Below are positions 44,701-54,690 of a stretch of DNA of 64,000 nucleotides, one piece after another (within the stretch, counting starts at the first letter, position 1; each line of letters starts with the position of its first letter). Location: assembly GCA_011799875.1 (NCBI GenBank), contig CM022302.1, forward strand, positions 519,803,229-519,867,228. Reading direction: 5' to 3'. The position numbers and the translations under genes are program-made. This DNA comes from Thinopyrum elongatum (taxonomy: Eukaryota; Streptophyta; Magnoliopsida; Poales; Poaceae). The notes beneath the pieces were generated by a model. The model had not been told where the DNA came from. It saw only the letters and a program-made list of their open reading frames with translations, and made no database searches.

Positions 44701-45691
44701 TCGTCACCTCGTCCTTTGCTAGTCTACGCTGATTCCGCAGTTCCTGCTTTGAGTTACAAATATGAGCAACCGCACCGGTATCAAATACCCAGGAACTACT
44801 ACGAGTGCTGGTAAGGTACACATCAATTACATGTATATCATATATACCTTTGGTATTGCCGGCCTTCTTGTCCGCCAAGTACTTGGGGCAGTTTCGCTTC
44901 CAGTGATCGTTTCCCTTGCAATAAAAGCACTCAGTCTCAGGCTTGGGTCCATTCTTCGACTTCTTCCCGGCAGCTGGCTTACCGGGCGCGGCAACTCCCT
45001 TGCCGTCCTTCTTGAAGTTCTTCTTACCCTTGCCCTTCTTGAACTTAGTGGTTTTATTCACCATCAACACTTGATGTTCCTTTCTGATCTCTGCCTCCGC
45101 TGACTTCAGCATCGCATATACCTCAGGAATGGTCTTTTCCATCCCCTGCATGTTGAAGTTCATCACGAAGCTCTTGTAGCTAGGTGGAAGTGACTGAAGG
45201 ATTCTGTCAACGACCGCGTCATCCGGGAGATTAACTCCCAGCTGAGACAAGCGGCTGTGCAACCCAGACATTTTGAGTATGTGCTCGCTGACAGAACTAT
45301 TTTCCTCCATCTTACAGCTGTAGAACTTATCGGAGACTTCATATCTCTCGATCCGGGCATGAGCTTGGAAAACCATTTTCAGCTCTTCGAACATCTCATA
45401 TGCTCCGTGATGCTCAAAACGCTTTTGGAGCCCCGGTTCTAAGCTGAAGAGCATGCCGCACTGAACGAAGGAGTAATCATCGGTGCGTGTCTGCCAAACG
45501 TTCAAATCGTCTGGCAGTGCTGGGAGAGCAGGTGGGTCACCTAACGGTGCTTCAAAGACATATGATTTCTTGGCAGCTATGAGGATAATCCTCAGGTTAC
45601 GGACCCAGTCCGCATAGTTGCTACCATCGTCTTTCAGCTTGTTTTTCTCTAGGAACGCGTTGAAGTTGAGGGTAACATTAGCGTTGGCCAT
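41720..45691 (-). CDS. Copia gag-pol polyprotein, uninterrupted (1323 aa)
   Basis: One open frame encodes capsid, protease, integrase, reverse transcriptase and RNase H for retrotransposition in cytoplasmic particles. I chose the start MANANVTLNFNAFLEK because it matches the gag start of the older copy; the frame is open 9 codons further. Positions counted from that upstream Met (45718) are: CCHC knuckle CFYCKGNDHWKRNC 264-277, protease FDTG with Asp313, pre-integrase HCRLGHIG...CEPC about 451-485. Integrase has Asp512, Asp575 and Glu611 (DD35E). RT has YVDD 1006-1009, and RNase H has Asp1179, Glu1220 and Asp1258. It ends GVRFITM. All catalytic residues are present. One oddity is NKLIFKKKT where NKWIFKKKT is usual (residue 858; the older copy has Trp). 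Translation is presumably from a genomic RNA started in LTR E. Confidence 0.95.
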   Translation of the reverse strand: MANANVTLNFNAFLEKNKLKDDGSNYADWVRNLRIILIAAKKSYVFEAPLGDPPALPALPDDLNVWQTRTDDYSFVQCGMLFSLEPGLQKRFEHHGAYEMFEELKMVFQAHARIERYEVSDKFYSCKMEENSSVSEHILKMSGLHSRLSQLGVNLPDDAVVDRILQSLPPSYKSFVMNFNMQGMEKTIPEVYAMLKSAEAEIRKEHQVLMVNKTTKFKKGKGKKNFKKDGKGVAAPGKPAAGKKSKNGPKPETECFYCKGNDHWKRNCPKYLADKKAGNTKGIYDIHVIDVYLTSTRSSSWVFDTGAVAHICNSKQELRNQRRLAKDEVTMRVGNGSKVDVIAVGTLPLHLPTGLVLNLNNCYLVPALSMNIVSGSRLMRDGYSFKSENNGCSIYMRDMFYGHAPLVNGLFLLNLERDVTHVYNVNAKKCKVDNDSPTYLWHCRLGHIGVKRMKKLHADGLLESLDYESFDRCEPCLLGKMTKTPFSGTMERATNLLEIIHTDVCGPMSVEARGGYRYVLTLTDDLSRYGYVYLMKHKSETFEKFKEFQSEVENQRDKKIKFLRSDRGGEYLSHEFGTHLRKCGIISQLTPPGTPQRNGVSERRNRTLLDMVRSMMSLTDLPLSFWGYALETAAFTLNRAPSKSVETTPYELWFGKKPKLSFLKVWGCDAYVKKLQPEKLKPKSEKCVFIGYPKETIGYTFYLRSEGKIFVARNGSFLEKEFLSKEVSGRKVELDEMTLEPESSAAQENVSVEPTPAREEVIDNDHDQATTELRRSTRTRSAPEWYGNPVLEIMLLDNSEPSNYEEAMAGPDSDKWLEAMKSEIGSMYENEVWTLTDLPDDRQAIENKLIFKKKTDADGNVTIYKARLVAKGYRQVQGVDYDETFSPVVKLKSVRIMLAIAAYYDYEIWQMDVKTAFLNGFLKEELYMIQPEGFVDPENADKVCKLQRSIYGLVQASRSWNIRFDEMIKAFGFTQTYGEACVYKKVSGSSVAFLVLYVDDILLMGNDIEFLESIKAYLNKCFSMKDLGEAAYILGIKIYRDRSRRLIGLSQSTYLDKILKKFNMDQSKKGFLPVLQGVKLSSAQCSTTAKDIEEMSVIPYASAIGSIMYAMLCTRPDVNLAVSLVGRYQSNPGKEHWTAVKNILKYLKRTKDMFLVYGGDEELVVKGYVDASFDTDPDDSKSQTGYVYILNGGAVSWCSCKQSVVAGSTCEAEYIAASEAAHEAVWMKEFITDLGVIPNVSGPMALFCDNTGAIALAKEPRFHKRTRHIKRRFNSIREHVQDGDIDICKVHTDLNVADPLTKPLSRAKHDQHQYSMGVRFITM

Positions 45692-46977
45692 TTGATCTAC
45701 AAGATAGATATGTAACATTTAGACTAAGTTCATGACAATTAAGTTCATCTAATCAAATTATGTAATGAACTCCCACTCAGATAGACATCCCTCTCGTCAT
45801 CTAAGTGATTACATGATCCGAATCGACTAGGCCGTGTCCGATCATCACGTGAGACGGACTAGTCATCAACGGTGAACATCCCCATGTTGATCGTATCTTC
45901 TATACGACTCATGCTCGACCTTTCGGTCTTTTGTGTTCCGAGGCCATGTCTGTACATGCTAGGCTCGTCAAGTCAACCTAAGTGTATTGCTGTGTAAATC
46001 TGGCTTACACCCGTTGTATTCGAACGTTAGAATCTATCACACCCGATCAACACGTAGTGCTTCGAAACAACGAACCTTCGCAACGGTGCACAGTTAGGGG
46101 GAACACTTTCTTGAAATTTTAGTAAGGGATCATCTTATATATGCTACCGTCGTTCTAAGCAAATAAGATGCAAAAACATGATAAACATCTCATGCAATCA
46201 AAATAGTGACATGATATGGCCATTATCACTTTGCTCCTTTTGATCTCCATCTTCGGGGCTCCATGATCATCATCGTCACCGGCATGACACCATGATCTCC
46301 ATCATCATGATCTCCATCATCGTGTCTTCATGAAGTTGTCTCGCCAACTATTACTTCTACTACTACGGCTAACGGTTAGCAATAAAGTAAAGTAATTACA
46401 TGGCGAATTTCAATGACACGCAGGTCATATAATAAATTAAGATAACTCCTATGGCTCCTGCCGGTTGTCATACTCATCGACATGCAAGTCGTGATTCCTA
46501 TTACAAGAACATGATCATCTCATACATCACATATATCATTCATCACATCCTTTGGCCATATCACATCACAAAGCACTTGCTGCAAAAACAAGTTAGACAT
46601 CCTCTAATTGTTGTTGCAAGTTTTTACGTGGCTGCTATAGGTTTCTAGCAAGAACGTTTCTTACCTACGCCAAAACCACAACGTGATATGCCAATTTCTA
46701 TTTACCCTTCATAAGGACCCTGTTCATCGAATCCGATCCGACTAAAGTGGGAGAGACAGACACCCGCTAGCCACCTTATGCAACTAGTGCATGTCAGTCG
46801 GTGGAACCTGTCTCACGTAAGCGTACGTGTAAGGTCGGTCCGGGCCGCTTCATCCCACAGTGCCGCCGAATCAAGATAAGACTAGTAACGGCAAGAAGAT
46901 TGACAAATCGACGCCCACAACTACTTTGTGTTCTACTCGTGCAAGATACTACGCATAAACCTGGCTCATGATGCCAC
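45692..46977 (-). other. Copia untranslated leader and primer binding region
   Basis: 1.29 kb between LTR E and gag without coding capacity. At 46258-46335 there are repeated ATGATCTCCATCATC phrases, also present in the older copy (59197-59280), suggesting a structured RNA leader for dimerisation or packaging. GGCATCATGAGCC next to the LTR (46963-46976) is a near match to an initiator-Met PBS. Confidence 0.6.
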
Positions 46978-48714
46978 TGTTGGGGAACGTAGCAGAATTT
47001 TAAAATTTTCTACGCATCACCAAGATCAATCTATGGAGTCATCTAGCAACGAGTGAGAGGGGAGTGTATCTACATACCCTTGTAGATCGCGAGCGGAAGC
47101 GTTCAAGAGAACGGGGTTGGTGGAGTCGTACTCGTCGTGATCCAAATCACCGATGACCGAGCGCCGAACGGACGGCACCTCCGCGTTCAACACACGTACA
47201 GAGCAGAGACGTCTCCTCCTTCTTGATCCAGCAAGGGGGGAGGAGAGGTTGATGGAGATCCAGCAGCACGACGGTGTGGTGGTGGAAGCAGCGGGATTTC
47301 AGCAGGGCTTCGCCAAGCGCTACTGGAGGAGGAAGAGGTGTCACGGGAGGGAGAGGGAGGCGCCAGGGGCTGAGCTATTTCTCCCATGCACCTCCCCACT
47401 ATATATAGGGGTGGAGGGGGCTGGTTTCTTGCCCTCCAAGTCCATTGGGGCGTTGGCAAAGGTGGAAGGAAAGAAATCCCATCCTTTCCCTTCCCCACCG
47501 ATTGTTATCCCCCTTTTTTAGGGATCTTGATCTTATCCCTTCGGGATATGATCTTATTCCTTCTAAGGGGGAATCTTGGTGCGCCTTGACTAGGGGTGTG
47601 GGGCCTTGCCCCCACTACCCACGTTCATGTGGGTCCCCCCATGCAGGTGGGCCCCACTCCGGAACCTTCTAGAACCATCTCGGTACAATACCGAAAAATC
47701 CCGAACATTTTCCGGTGGCCAAAATAGGACTTCCCATATATAAATCTTTACCTCCGGACCATTCCGGAACTCCTCGTGACGTCCAGGATCTCATCCGAGA
47801 CTCCGAACAACCTTCGGGTTACCGCATACTAATATCTCTATAACCCTAGCGTCACCGAACCTTAAGTGTGTAGACCCTACGGGTTCGGGAGACACGCAGA
47901 TATGACCGAGACGACTCTCCGGTCAATAACCAACAGCGGGATCTGGATACCCATGTTGGCTCCCACATGCTCCTCGATGATCTCATCGGATGAACCACGA
48001 TGTCGAGGATTCAATCAATCCCGTACGCAATTCCCTTTGTCTATCGGTACGATACTTGCCCGAGATTCGATCGTCGGTATCTCGATACCTTGTTCAATCT
48101 CGTTACCGGCAAGTCTCTTTACTCGTTTCCGTAACACATCATCCCGTGAACAACTCCTTGATCACATTGAGCTCATTATGATGATGTCCTACCGAGTGGG
48201 CCCAGAGGTACCTCTCCGTTACATGGAGTGACACATCCCAGTCTCGATTCGTGCCAACCCAACAGATACTTTCGGAGATACCCGTAGTGCACCTTTATAG
48301 CCACCCAGTTACGTTGTGACGTTTGGTGCACCCAAAGCACTCCTACGGTATCCGGGAGTTGCACAATCTCATGGTCTAAGGAAAAGTTACTTGACATTGG
48401 AAAAGCTTTAGCAAACGAACTACACGATCTAGTGCTAGGCTTAGGATTGGGTCTTGTCCATCACATCATTCTCCTAATGATGTGATCCCGTTATCAATGA
48501 CATCCAATGTCCATGGTCAGGAAACCGCAACCATCTATTGATCAACGAGCTAGTCAACTAGAGGCTTACTAGGGACATGTTGTGGTCTATGTATTCACAC
48601 ATGTATTACGATTTCCGGATAACACAATTATAGCATGAATAACAGACAATTATCATGAACAAGGAAATATAATAATAACCATTTTATTATTGCCTCTAGG
48701 GCATATTTCCAACA
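46978..48714 (-). repeat. Young Copia LTR E (5' LTR)
   Basis: 1737 bp, collinear with LTR C along its whole length. Differences visible include GGTTGGTGGAG against GGTTGATGGAG and AGATATGACC against AGACATGACC. It drives the gag-pol on the minus strand and is followed by the CTATC target duplication. Confidence 0.95.
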
Positions 48715-48737
48715 CTATCAAGCGTCTTGATCTATCT

Positions 48738-49478
48738 CTAATAGATCTTGATGCCTAATATTAAAGCAGCTTCTCCTAGGTCCTTCATTGAAAACTCTTG
48801 TTCAAATATTCCTTCACGTTTTTTCCAAAGTTCTATATTGTTTCCAAGTAGCAATATGTCATCCACATATAATATTAGAAACGCTATAGAGCTCCCACTC
48901 ACTTTCTTGTAAATACAAGCTTCTCCGTAAACTTGTATAAACCCAAACGCTTTGATCACCTCATCAAAGCGAAGATTCCAACTCCGAGATGCTTGCACCA
49001 GTCCATAAATGGATCGCTATAGTTTGCACACTTTGTCAGCATTCTCTGGATCGACAAAACCTTCTGGTTGCATCATATACAACTCTTCCTTAAGGAAACC
49101 ATTAAGGAACGCTGTTTTGACATCCATCTGCCAGATTTCATAATCGAAAAATGCAGCTATTGCCAACATGATTCTGACGGACTTAAGCATCGCTACGGGT
49201 GAGAAAGTCTCATCGTAGTCAACTCCTTGAACTTGTGAAAACCCCTTTGCCACAAGTCGAGCTTTATAGACGGTGACATTACCGTCCGCGTCCGTCTTCT
49301 TCTTGAAGATCCATTTATTCTGAATGGCCTTTCGCCCTTCAGGTAATACTTCCAAAGTCCATACTTTGTTTTCATACTTGGATCCCATCTCGGATTTCAT
49401 GGCCTCTAACCATTTGTCAGAATCCGGGCCCACCATCACTTCTCCATAACTCGTAGGTTCATCCTTGTCCAATAACAT
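48738..49478 (-). pseudogene. Old Copia reverse transcriptase fragment
   Basis: The N-terminal RT part reads DSDKWLEAMKSEMGSKYENK, NKWIFKKKTDADGNVTVYK and WQMDVKTAFLNGFLKEELYM. After a stop between CKL and RSIYGL (CAG to TAG, about 49014-49019) it continues through the active site LYVDDILLLG to ILGIKIY. It lies between the two nested insertions. Confidence 0.93.
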
Positions 49479-49505
49479 GACCTCTAAGACAGGGTTGCCG
49501 TACCA

Positions 49506-51089
49506 TGATGCGACTTGAAGCTATGTCGGTATTTCCCCAAAGAGGAAGAGATGATGCAGCACAGTGGGGGTAGGTATTTCCCTCAGTGATGAAACCAAGG
49601 TTATCGAACCAGTAGGAGAACCAAGCAACACTACGTAAATAGCACCTGCACACAAATAACAAATACTCGCAACCCGACGTGTAAAAGGGGTTGTCAATCC
49701 CTTTCGGGCAACGGCGCCAAAAATTGGCAAACGGACATGAGAGAGTAGAAAATATTGATAGATCGAACGCCAAATTAAATAAAGTGCAGCAAGATATTTT
49801 TGTATTTTTGGATTAATAGATCTGAAAATAAAAGTTGCAAATAAAAAAAAGAGCGAATAGCAAAACAGATCTTGAAAGCAAATATATTGGAAAAGAGACC
49901 CGGGGGCCGTAGGTTTCACTAGTGGCTTCTCTCGAGAAAAATAGCAAACGGTGGGTGAACAAATTACTGTTGGGCAATTCATAAAACTTCAAATAATCAT
50001 GACGATATCCAGGCAATGATCATTATATAGGCATCACGTCCAAGATTAGTAGATCGACTCCTGCCTGCATCTACTACTATTACTCCACACATCGACCGCT
50101 ATCCAGCATGCATCTAGTGTATTAAGTTCATGGAGAAACGGAGTAATGCAATAAGAACGATGACATGATGTAGACAAGATCTATTTATGTAGAAATAGAC
50201 CCCCATCATTTTATCCTTAGTAGCAACGATACATACGTGTCAGTTCCCCTTCTGTCACTGGGATCAAGCACCGTAAGATCGAACCCACTACAAAGCACCT
50301 CTTCCCATTGCAAGATAAATAGATCAAGTTGGCCAAACAAAACCCAAATCTCGGAGAAGAAATACGAGGCTATAAGCAATCATGCATGTAAGAGATCAAA
50401 GAAGACTCAAATAACTTTCATGGATAAAAAGATAGATCTGATCATAAACTCAAAGTTCATCGGATCCCAACAAACACACAGCAAAAAGAGTTACATCATA
50501 TGGATCTCCAAGAGACCATTGTATTGAGAATCATACGAGAGAAAGAAAGCCATCTAGCTACTAACTACGGACCCGTAGGTCTACAAAGAACTACTCACGC
50601 ATCATCGGAGAGGCACCAATGGAAGTGGTGAACCCCTCCATGATGGTGTCTAGATTGGATCTGGTGGTTCTAGACTCTGCGACGGCTGGAATTGATTTTC
50701 GTCGTCTCCCCTAGGGTTTCTGAAATATTGGGGTATTTATAGAGCAAAGAGGCGGTTCGGGGGGCACCCGAGGTGGGCACAACCTCCAGGCGCGCCCTGG
50801 TAGGTTGTGCTCCCCTCGGAGCACCCCCCAGGCGCTTCTCCGGCCCACTGGATGTCTTCTGGTCCAAAAAAAATCCACAAAAAGTTTCACTGCGTTTGGA
50901 CTCGGTTTGGTATTGATTTCCTGCGATGTAAAAAACATGCAAAAAATAGCAACTGGCACTTGGCACTATGTCAATAGGTTAGTACCAAAAAATGATATAA
51001 AATGACTATAGATGATTGTAAAACATCCAAGAATGATAATATAACGGCATGGAACTATAAAAAATTATAGATACGTTGGAGACGTATCA
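49506..51089 (-). repeat. LARD 3' LTR
   Basis: 1584 bp; plus-strand ends TGATGCGACTTGAAGC and GGAGACGTATCA. The next bases form the minus-strand polypurine tract AAGCTTGGGGATGA. Confidence 0.92.
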
Positions 51090-53573
51090 TCATCCCCAAG
51101 CTTAATTCCTGCATGTCCTCGAGTAGGTAAATGATAAAAACAGAATGTTTGATGTGGAATGCTGCCTAACATGTCATCTCATATTCTTTCCTTTATAGCA
51201 TGGACATTCGGACTTTTATATGATTCAAAGCAATAGTCTAGTTTTGACATGATGACTTAAATACTCAAGCATATCAACAAGCAACTATGTCTTTCAAAAT
51301 ATCAACGCTAAAATAAGTTATCCCTAGCCCATCATGCTCAACCATTGATCCATTCATGAAACACACTCGAATATTAACTACACCCAATGCTCAAGTACGA
51401 TCATAGTGCCTCCTAGTTGGTGCTTTATAAGAGAAGATGGAGACTCAAATTAAAAATAAAAATTGCATAAAGTAAAGAAAGGCCCTTCGCAGAGGGAAGT
51501 AGGGATTTGTAGAGGTGCCAGAGCTCAAAGCGAAAATTGAGAGATAAAAAATATTTTGGGAGGTGTGCTTTTCCCACCAAAGAAAACGACTTAGAGTTAC
51601 CAACACTTTTCATGCTAGATATATCATAGGCGGTTCCCAAACAGAAAATAAAGTTTATTTCTTTTTCCACCATTTCTTTCACTTTCCATGGCTAGCCGTA
51701 TCCACGGGTGCCCTCCATACCAACACTTTCCAAGGAATTTATTATTTGACAACATAAAGTAAATTCATTTTTCATTTCGGGACTGGGCATCCCTAATACC
51801 TTTGCCTTACTCTCGTGCAATGACAAGTGAATAAACACTCATCGCGAGAATAACACATCTAGCATGGAAAATATTAGCCACCCCTCACCGCCTCGCGAGT
51901 GGTACGAACACACAAAAGAGAAGTTTATTTTGAAAATTAGAGATGGCACATACAAATTTGCTTAGAACGGCAAAAGAATACCGCATATCGGTAGATATAG
52001 TGGTCTCATGTGGCAAAACTGGTTTAAAGGGTTTTGGATGCACAAGTAGTGATCATACTTAGTGCAAAATGAAGGCTAGCAAAAGATTGAGAAGCGACCA
52101 ACCAAAAAACGAATAATCTCATAAGCGAGCATTAAGCATAATTAACACCGAATAATGCACCACAAGTAGGATATAATTTCATTGCATGACTATTAACTTT
52201 CGTGCTTGCATAGGGAATCACAAACCTTAACACCAATATTCTTACTAAAGCACAATTACTCATCAACATAACTCACATATCACATCATCATATCTCAAAA
52301 CTATCACAAGGAATCAAGTTTATTTTGTCCAATGATCTTCATGAAAGTTTTTATTATATCCTTCTTGGATATCTATCACTTTGGGACTAATTTTTATGTG
52401 TTGCTTTTGATAAGCTCAAACAAATATAAGTGAAGATCATGAGCATGATATTTCTTTCTCTCAAATTAATTTAAGTGAAGCAAGAGAGAATTTCTTAAAA
52501 AAATTACTAACTCCCAAATAAATCTAAGTGAAGCATGAGAGCATTTCTTCAAAAATAACAAAGCACACCGTGCTCAAAAAGATATAAGTGAAGCACTAGA
52601 GCAAATCTATAGCTCATAAAAATTTAAGTGAAGCATAGAGAGCAATTCTAAAAAGTCATGGCATAATTTTGGCTCTCTCAAATAGGTGTGTCCAGCAAGG
52701 ATTCATGACTTAGAACACAAAGCAAAACAAGCAAAGACTCATATCATACAAGACACTCCAAGCAAAACTCATAGTATGTGATGAATAAAAATATAGCTTC
52801 GAGTAAAATACCGATGGTCGTTAGAAGAAAGAGGGATTGCCACTCGGGGCATCCCCAAGCTTAGTTTCTTGCTTCTCTTTGGATAATAGCTTGGGATGCC
52901 ATGGGCATCCCCAAGCTTAGGCTCTTCTTACTCCTTATTCCTTCATTCATCGTAAGATAACCCAAAACTTGAAAACTTCAATCACACAAAACTCAACAAA
53001 ACCTTCGTGAGATCCGTTAGTATAAGAAAACAAATCACTACTATAAATACTGTAGAAAACCAATTCATATCTTATTTTTGCATTATATCTACTGTATTCC
53101 AACTTTTCTATGGCAAAAACTCATCAAAGAAAACCATAGAATCATCAAAACAAGCACACAACGCAAAGAAAACAGAATCTGTCTAAAACAGAACAGTCTG
53201 TAGAAATCTGAATATTTCGAATATTTCTGTAAGTCCAAAAATTCTAAAAAATTAGGAAAACATAGGCAATTTGTATATCAATCTTGTGTAAAAAAATGCA
53301 GAATTTTTCGTCTCTTCTGTGAATTTTAAAAATTATTTTACTGGACACAAAAGTTTCTGTTTTCCAACAAGATCAAATCAACTATCACCAAAGCTATCCT
53401 AAAGGCTTTACTTGGCACAAACACTAATTAAAACACAAAAAAACACAATCATAACAGTAGCATAATTGTGCAAACAGAAATAAAAAGACAAAAATAATTT
53501 TTATTCATTGGGTTGCCTCCCAACAAGCGCTATCGTTTTACGCCCCTAGCTAGGTATAAGATTTTATTGATGC
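51090..53573. other. LARD interior, non-coding, with two short repeat families
   Basis: No coding region is supported. Bases 52420-52650 hold five copies of an AAGTGAAGCANGAGAGCA-like unit. CATCCCCAAGCTTAG, the complement of the polypurine tract, occurs at about 51090, 52849 and 52903, with a related copy at 54158. Confidence 0.7.
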
Positions 53574-54413
53574 TCACATGAAAGATAATAATGAAAACAC
53601 AAAGAGAGCATCATAAAACATGTGACAAACATATTTAAGTCTAACATATTTCCGATGCATAGGAATTTTATAGGAAACCAAATTAGCAAGACAAGCAAGA
53701 TCTAGCATATGCATGGAATAAAACAATAGCAATCTCAACATGAAGAGAGGTAATTTAGGAACATGAAAATTTCTACAACCACATTTCCCTCTCTCATAAT
53801 AATTACATGTGGGATCATATTCAAACTCAACAATATAGCTATCACATAACATATTCTCTACATGATCCACATGCATGCAAAGTTGACACTCTTCCAAAAT
53901 AGTGGGATTATCATCAAATAAAGTCATGACCTCTCCAAGCCCACTTTTATCAAAAATTTCATAAGATTGAACACTCTCCAAATATGTGGGATTATTTTTA
54001 CCTAAAGTTGACACTCTTCCAAACCCACTTTCAATATTATTGCAAACATTATTATCAATAACATATTCATCATGAGGCTTAAATAAATTTTCAGGATCAT
54101 AAGAAGAATCACCCCAATCATGATCATTGCAATAAGTAGTGGACATATCGAAATTAGCATCCCCAAGCTTGGGGTTTTGCATATTATTAGCACAATTGAC
54201 ATTAATAGATTTTATACTAACATCATTGCAATCATGCTTTTCATTCAAGGAGTTATCATGAACCACTTTATAAATTCCTTCGTTTAACACTTCATCACAA
54301 TTTTTAGATTCATAAATCTCAAGCAAAACTTCATAAAGTGAACTAAATTCACTAGCAATTGGTTCGTCATAATTGGATCTTTTAAAAAGATTAGCAAGTG
54401 GATGAGGATCCAT
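53574..54413 (-). CDS. LARD-encoded protein of unknown function (279 aa)
   Basis: It starts MDPHPLANLFKRSNYDEPIA about 280 bp after the primer site. Residues 1-190 are Asn/Asp/Glu-rich and acidic. A Cys-containing segment (ECQLCMHVDHVENMLCDSYI, then CNYYERGKCGCRNF) follows. The C-terminus is hydrophobic (LFMLRLLLFYSMHMLDLACL and a second segment FYDALFVFSLLSFM), compatible with membrane insertion. No gag, zinc knuckle or enzyme motif is visible. An env-like relic is possible by analogy with Athila elements but is not shown. The uninterrupted frame in an otherwise non-coding element hints at past selection. Confidence 0.55.
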   Translation of the reverse strand: MDPHPLANLFKRSNYDEPIASEFSSLYEVLLEIYESKNCDEVLNEGIYKVVHDNSLNEKHDCNDVSIKSINVNCANNMQNPKLGDANFDMSTTYCNDHDWGDSSYDPENLFKPHDEYVIDNNVCNNIESGFGRVSTLGKNNPTYLESVQSYEIFDKSGLGEVMTLFDDNPTILEECQLCMHVDHVENMLCDSYIVEFEYDPTCNYYERGKCGCRNFHVPKLPLFMLRLLLFYSMHMLDLACLANLVSYKIPMHRKYVRLKYVCHMFYDALFVFSLLSFM

Positions 54414-54663
54414 ATCAATAGATTTTTAACAAGCGAAGATGCAAGCAAATAGAAGGCACATGGTAACACAAGCAAAGGTAGCAAACAAGATTGCAACCAA
54501 AAAGATAGATCTGACGAGAAAATGTCAAACGAGAAAGAGGGCGAATAAAACGGCAAATTTTTGTGAAGTGGGGGAGAGGAAAACGAGAGGCAAATGGCAA
54601 ATAATGTAAATTGCAAGGAGATGAGATTTGTGATTAGGAACCTGGTAGATGTTGATGATCCTC

Positions 54664-54690
54664 CCCGGCAACGGCGCCAGAAATTCCTTT
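54664..54690 (-). other. LARD primer binding site
   Basis: The minus strand reads AAAGGAATTTC then TGGCGCCGTTGCCGGGGA just after the LTR end. This motif is typical of Athila/Tat Gypsy elements. Confidence 0.8.

Larger units (their letters stand above)
38220..48714 (-). mobile_element. Young BARE/Angela-type Copia with three full LTRs, target duplication CTATC
   Basis: CTATC flanks both outer ends (38215-38219 and 48715-48719). The order is LTR C, the four bases GTAC, LTR D, internal region with intact gag-pol, LTR E. C and E have the same length (1737 bp) and differ at only a handful of positions; D is a divergent subtype. The insertion split the RNase H/RT region of the older Copia. Confidence 0.93.
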
